From the NCBI GenBank assembly GCA_035048485.1, contig CM068592.1, positions 30,440,001 to 30,504,000 of the forward strand: a stretch of 64,000 nt of DNA, written 5' to 3'. The translations under genes and the position numbers were made by a program. Shown in pieces: positions 59,178-64,000 of this stretch (positions are counted from its first letter, which is position 1; each line of letters opens with the position of its first letter). A model generated the notes under the pieces. That model was not told the DNA's origin. It worked only from the letters and a program-made list of their open reading frames with translations, and did no database searches. Source of the stretch: Pteria penguin. Lineage: Eukaryota > Mollusca > Bivalvia > Pterioida > Pteriidae.

Positions 59178-59480
59178 TTCGACTGGAAGTTATAAACTAA
59201 GTGCTCTAACCACTACACACAGTTTGGCTAGTTACTGCCGACCTTTAAAAGTGTACCAAAATTCTTCAGAATGTATGATGACGGCATCTGTCTGACGTCA
59301 AACACCTACTTTAAAACCTAATGCCACAAACCCTACCGGAGCTGTGAGAGGTCTTCTATGTGCCATGTCAACAATCACATGGGGTTTGGTTTTACGGCCT
59401 CATCCGGAAAACACCGACAAGCGGCCGGTGGAACTCCAATATACCCTGGATCCTTGGGTAATGAGCAAACCACCATGCCG
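59178..59480 (-). repeat. SINE remains: tRNA-like fragment and degenerate SINE-2
   Basis: 59,178-59,228 reads on the minus strand as a tRNA-like 5' part with GTGTGTAGTGGTTAGAGC. Then 59,255-59,480 follows SINE-2 on the minus strand ('tgatgacggcatctgtctg', 'ctaccggagctgtgagaggtc', 'ggcctcatccggaaaacacc', 'aaaccaccatgccggc'). Confidence 0.6.
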
Positions 59481-59559
59481 GCAGAGCCAGCACAAAATCG
59501 TATGGGTCAAAGAATGGTAATGAACGAGACGTGTGATTGCCAGATTTTCTGTAATATAT

Positions 59560-59905
59560 CAGGGGCTCTGATTGGATGAAACTGTTTTGATCAATCTGTA
59601 AATAAAGACTGATTCTGCTGTAAAATCGTGATTTTGAATCTGATTTCGCTGATGTAAAAATTCTATCGCCTAAGAAATTGTTGTTGTTTACATTTGTTAT
59701 TTGGCAAGTTTTCTTGGGGGTTACCCCCTTCCAGCAAGATTTCCTCAAAATTAAGGTGGATTAGCTATAGTAAACTGTTAAAATTCTGATAGAGGGTTTC
59801 CGACGAACATTTTTATATATGGGTTGTATAAAACTAAGAAATATGAAGTTCAGTAAATCTTGCTGGAATTCTGGTATTTCAACATGGGACCCTATGCTTT
59901 GACCT
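59560..59905. repeat. Interspersed repeat with inner 14-bp inverted repeats, copy 3
   Basis: Collinear with 2904-3262. The inner segment 59,729-59,868 has perfect ends TTCCAGCAAGATTT / AAATCTTGCTGGAA, the best preserved of the three copies. Confidence 0.8.
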
Positions 59906-59945
59906 ATACTAGTACATGTATAATATGATATAGATTCTATCATAC

Positions 59946-60063
59946 GAAAATGTCACCGAACACTCGGATCAATACCATAATGTCACCGAACACTCGGATC
60001 AATACCAAAATGTCACCGAGCACTCGGATCAATATCAAAATGTCACCGAACACTCAGATCAAT
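59946..60063. repeat. 30-bp minisatellite, four copies
   Basis: The unit is AATGTCACCGAACACTCGGA plus TCAATACCAA, with one or two changes per copy. Confidence 0.95.
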
Positions 60064-60489
60064 CTTATGGGATAAATAACAAACATCAGATACAATAAGA
60101 ACAATATTTTACTTGACCATTGACAAAATGTGTACACAAACTAACAAATAAATCAATAGCTATGTAGACAGCATGTCTAATAAAGAGATGATGTATTCGA
60201 AAGAAAGAGAGACGATGCATCTTATGAACTCAATGATGCATAAGCAAACTAGAGGAGTATCTCTCCGGTTCAGGAAACTAAACAGAACATTAACATCAAA
60301 ACTAGCATGTACATTTAGAGATAACAGACGTGCTTTCGGAAGTAAGTTTCTGATTGTTAAATGTGCAGTTATGATGACTGCCGTCAGATTGCTGACAGAT
60401 TTATAAGGAAATACAAAGATTAGTAAATGCTGACAGTGTTTTGACACTGAGAAAATACATTGTGTGTTGACGGATTGCTAAAAGCATAT
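60064..60489. other. Spacer with a 77-codon frame
   Basis: A plus-strand frame at 60,173-60,406 reads a methionine- and arginine-rich sequence of unknown status, and an overlapping minus-strand frame covers 60,160-60,447. No motif or splice support for either. Confidence 0.35.
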
Positions 60490-60938
60490 TAAGGGACGTT
60501 ATAGAAAATGCCGAAGGTTTTATCAGGATAATGCTATAAAATAAAGCCGATTGCTGACAGCATTATCAGGGAAGTTATAGTGACTGCTGACGGATTACTG
60601 ACAGCATTATTAAGAAAGTTATAGTGACTGCTGAGGGATTACTGACAGCATTATTAAGAAAGTTATAGTGACTGCTGAGGGATTACTGACTGCATTATCA
60701 GGGAATTTATAGTGACTGCTGACGGATTACTGACAGCATTATTAAGGAAGTTATAGTGACTGCTGACGGATTACTGATAGCATTATCGTGGAATTTATAG
60801 TGACTGCTGACGGATTACTGGCAGCATTATCAGGGAAGTTATACTGACTGCTGACGAATTACTGACAGCATTATCAGGGAAGATATAGTGACTGCTGACA
60901 GTGTTATACGTGAAGTTATAGTAAGTGCTGACAGTGTT
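60490..60938. repeat. 44-bp minisatellite, ~9-10 copies
   Basis: The unit is GGAAGTTATAGTGACTGCTG, ACGGATTACTGACAGC, ATTATCAG. Middle copies are similar; first and last copies are decayed or truncated, and 'gctgacagtgtt' echoes continue to ~61,010. Confidence 0.92.
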
Positions 60939-62966
60939 TCAACAATTACAGAAACTGATGACATACTACTATCAGTCCTATAATGCAGTTTAACACTGTC
61001 TTCTGTCAGTGTTCCAAGAGAAATTGCTGTGACTACGCACAGTATTGCCTACTTTTACACGGGGAAGATTTTGATGACAATATTTTGAGAAAAGCAAATC
61101 AAATTTAATAGTGGTAGAAAAGAGTTTAAAGTGATTGATTGCAGACTGCTACAAACATGCTATATATATTGCCAAGAGTATAACATAAAAGGTTGTGAGT
61201 ACTGCAGATTATGTAATATAGTGTTTGAAAGATATGGCTGTAGCAATACTGCAAAACCTGCTGAAATTTTTAAAAGAAATGTCAAGTCATTCCTAGCAGT
61301 GTTAAAAGAGAAATCAGTGCCTACATAACAAAAGATAATGATAAATGTCACTATAAGAACTGGGATTGTTGAGATTTAAGAGTTGTCAGTATTCTATAAG
61401 AAGTATCTGGGATTACTGAGATTTAAGAATTTGCGGACGGTATTCTAATAAAATGGGGAGTGACTACCAACATTTTCTGGAAGGAGGGCATAGTGTTATG
61501 ATGAAGGGATGTGACAACCGTGTCGTCATGACAACAGAAGCTGATGGTAGAGACAACATACAAACCACTGAAAGCTGAAATGAAGCTACATTATACTAAA
61601 TTCTCAGTGTGGGCGACACTCTGAGCAACAATAGCATCATAAACATTGGTTTTTCTGCAAATTCAAATATTTGAATTGTGTCAATAGCTACCTCTCAAAA
61701 TACCTCTAATGGGACAAGACCTTTTTGTTGTAACTTCTGGGCTCATACACTGAATGCAGATTATTAATTATACAAATAGTCTTATAAAGCATATGAATTA
61801 ATTATCATTACAGCACAATTCTATAAATTTTCACCTAAACAAATACATACATGTACCAAACATAGGTCTGTTCCTTTGAAAGGATAAATACAATGTCATT
61901 ATAAATAGCTTGATTGCAACCAGATAACCATGCAGTGTTAAGGGTGTATTCTGCTGAAATATGATTTATTTTTAGTTTCTTTGTCAAGGTTAGTTATTCA
62001 ATCCCAAATCCTACATCTCTTCAGTTACAAAAAGGCATCAAAAGTACAGTGAAGGAAACCACACAAGAGGCAGGGACAACCACTGACTTGTGAGGCACAG
62101 TAATTAAGCTTTCTCGTGTTAATCTACCTCAAACACTCCTGTCACAAAGCTATCTTTTGTGGAAAACAGCTACCGGGAATATCAATTTATCTTTCTTTCT
62201 AAATTTGTTACAAGCTATAAAATTACAGAAAATGAAGTTTGCTTAAAAAGTAACAAAAGCTTCAGTTATTGTCCTGAAATAATCAAGTCTGGTTTGTCCA
62301 CGTTGAAATTAAATCGAAAACTTCTCATAAAAAGAACAACTCTGTGACATAAATACCTACAATTTTATAAAACAAATTGATGTTCTAATCAGGCTGAAGT
62401 TCATAGAATAATTCTTATAAAGTTTTGTTATGTACACTTTTTGAGGTCAGAATACATCCTTAACCAATGATTTGATTGCAATCTTCTGAGATACATTTTA
62501 GTTTCGATTGCTGCCCCCTGAAGTTTACAACACAGTAAATCTTCACAACCCAAGAATCCAGATCCTGCCCATTCCTCAAATACAAGGCCTGTAGTAGGAG
62601 AAGCATGCAGCCAACACACACATCTAGACACTTGGGTTATGATTTAGAGTACTGTGACCATCTACAAAAATCTACAGAGTTGAAAATATTAACCCTGAAA
62701 ATAACAATAAAATGTCATACTAACTCCATCCACAAACTGATTAACAATCATAGTCACATGGTCAACATGATACTGAAAGGTTAACATCCATGTAACCAAC
62801 AACTAAAGATAGCACTGTGTGAGCCTTCTATCTCAGGCTTATAGTTAATGCCAGTAAACTTGTTTATACATCTTCCAAAAAAGTGCTCCTTACATCATTT
62901 CTGTACAAAAAACATTCTTCAACAACGAAACTGTTGTTGTAATCTCCGATAACTATCACAGCAATT
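60939..62966. other. AT-rich spacer, no gene seen
   Basis: Short frames only, including a 67-codon minus-strand frame at 62,428-62,631 (contains FEEWAGSGFLGCEDLLCC) without splice or family support. Confidence 0.4.
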
Positions 62967-63214
62967 GTTACCATGGCAACAAACACCTCGTTTATATATA
63001 TTTGCATATATATATACAATCTCCAACAATTATAACATATGTTGTTTGCCACAGCAACAAAAATGTGGTTCCTATAGTCTCCAAACAGTAAAACAACTTT
63101 GTTGCTACAGCAACAAAGATTTGGTTCCCATGGTTTTTAACAAGTAAAAGTTTTTATTACCATAGCAACAAATGTGTTGTACCGCAGTCTCAGATATCAT
63201 ATCACCATAGCAAC
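62967..63214. promoter_or_regulatory. Cluster of five RFX/X-box-like palindromes
   Basis: GTTACCATGGCAAC (62,967), TTTGCCACAGCAAC (63,045), GTTGCTACAGCAAC (63,101), ATTACCATAGCAAC (63,156) and ATCACCATAGCAAC (63,201) all fit or nearly fit the RFX pattern GTNRCC-N(0-3)-RGYAAC. Flanking 'gtctccaa' and 'caacaaa.gtggttcc' pieces recur, so the cluster is also a degenerate tandem repeat with ~45-78-bp spacing. Whether any RFX factor uses it is unknown. Confidence 0.55.
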
Positions 63215-63495
63215 AATTTATAAAGCAATAAATGATATATAATATTTTCTTAACAATATGATCATTCTACAAGTTCTATAAATAGTATATTAATGTAACT
63301 TTTTTATTTCGTTATACAATTCACAAGTCTATACAGTACAATGATTGCAACATGACAGAAGAAACTAGTCTTTGTCTGTTCCCTTCAATCATATGATAAT
63401 GTAAACAATCTCTCTGAACAATAAAAAGTTTGAATTGAGAGATTAAGGACACCAAGTTTCAGTTCAAAAGAAAATGATGTATTGATAAAAATGCA

Positions 63496-63531
63496 TGACC
63501 TTGAGTATGATGACCTTGAGATATGACCTTG
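63496..63531. promoter_or_regulatory. Three TGACCTTG nuclear-receptor half-sites
   Basis: TGACCTTG occurs at 63,496, 63,511 and 63,524. Its complement CAAGGTCA is the extended half-site bound by ERR- and NR5A-type receptors. The spacings are 15 and 13 bases. It may equally be a small tandem repeat. Confidence 0.4.
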
Positions 63532-64000
63532 TGATAAGACTACAATAATGAGGCATAGTGACCATCATATGGCAAGGACATTAATGTTTTACAAAGATGA
63601 AGTTTGAAGCATGAAAAAAATTTAAAAAGCAACAATATGGCATCTTTGAGACTTTCAAAATAGACATACCTTAATTCCACAATATCATAAATATACATGC
63701 ACAATATGAAATGCACTTTACATGATGTAAAGGTGTGCCATCAAATTTTGTGACAAGTTCAGATCTTTTTAAAACATGAGTGAGAAATGAAAAAGAGCAC
63801 ATGAAATGACATATTTAGGTCAAAATTTTGACATCTCTAAAAATGTTCTGCACAGTCTTCCTCCTCACTCAACATTTCCTGCTTTGCTACCGTTTAATAT
63901 AACATGATGTGAGAGAGGTTGTTTTTACTTATAACATGTAAACAACAACAGTTGAGAGGAAAACAAATCTGCTGCTAATAGCATTGAAGGATCTCAAGAA
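63532..64000. other. AT-rich end of window, no gene seen
   Basis: Nothing recognised. Confidence 0.5.

Overview
This window is eukaryotic and looks like intergenic and intronic DNA from a mollusc. The evidence is an AT-rich background, GT..AG-split exons, TATA and AATAAA signals, and many tRNA-headed SINEs. One SINE central domain resembles the Meta-SINE domain I remember from bivalves and gastropods. I see no bacterial genes, operons, CRISPR arrays or rRNA. No genuine tRNA gene is seen; all tRNA-like sequences are SINE heads.

Genes are sparse. The one convincing complete gene is a small secreted C-type-lectin-like protein at about 33.45-35.75 kb on the plus strand. It has three exons with phase-matched junctions, a TATA box, a signal peptide, a PAN/apple-like cysteine segment, a C-type-lectin-like domain and a poly(A) signal. 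Its domain has lost both cysteines of the second canonical disulfide and the usual calcium-site motifs. A 61-base exon-like segment with excellent splice sites lies on the minus strand at 3,655-3,715. Possible orphan exons lie at 54.76 kb and 56.03 kb (+). A weak broken reading frame lies at 16.23-16.48 kb (-).

The rest is repeats. (1) SINEs: three tRNA-headed families, here called SINE-1, SINE-2 and SINE-3; four insertions have readable target-site duplications. (2) Retrotransposon debris: four relatives of one reverse-transcriptase element (21.6, 30.3, 48.1 and 51.0 kb, minus strand), a second RT fragment (49.65 kb, +) and a decayed LINE 3' part (37.25-38.83 kb, +). (3) DNA-transposon-like elements and foldbacks: a TTAA-flanked ~570-bp family in two copies (6.68 and 57.41 kb), a TA-flanked element starting CAGT (53.39 kb), a 14-bp-TIR element in three copies (3.07, 54.94 and 59.73 kb), and long hairpins at 4.9, 10.7, 21.0 and 50.5 kb. 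(4) About eleven minisatellites with units of roughly 27 to 131 bp, plus microsatellites.

Most long open frames here come from minisatellites whose unit is a multiple of three bases or from microsatellites, and should not be read as proteins. The most interesting pattern is that three minisatellites abut, and share sequence with, SINE ends. Several arrays also show a homogenised core with decayed edges, or linked variants and higher-order structure. I found no clear novel multi-gene system.
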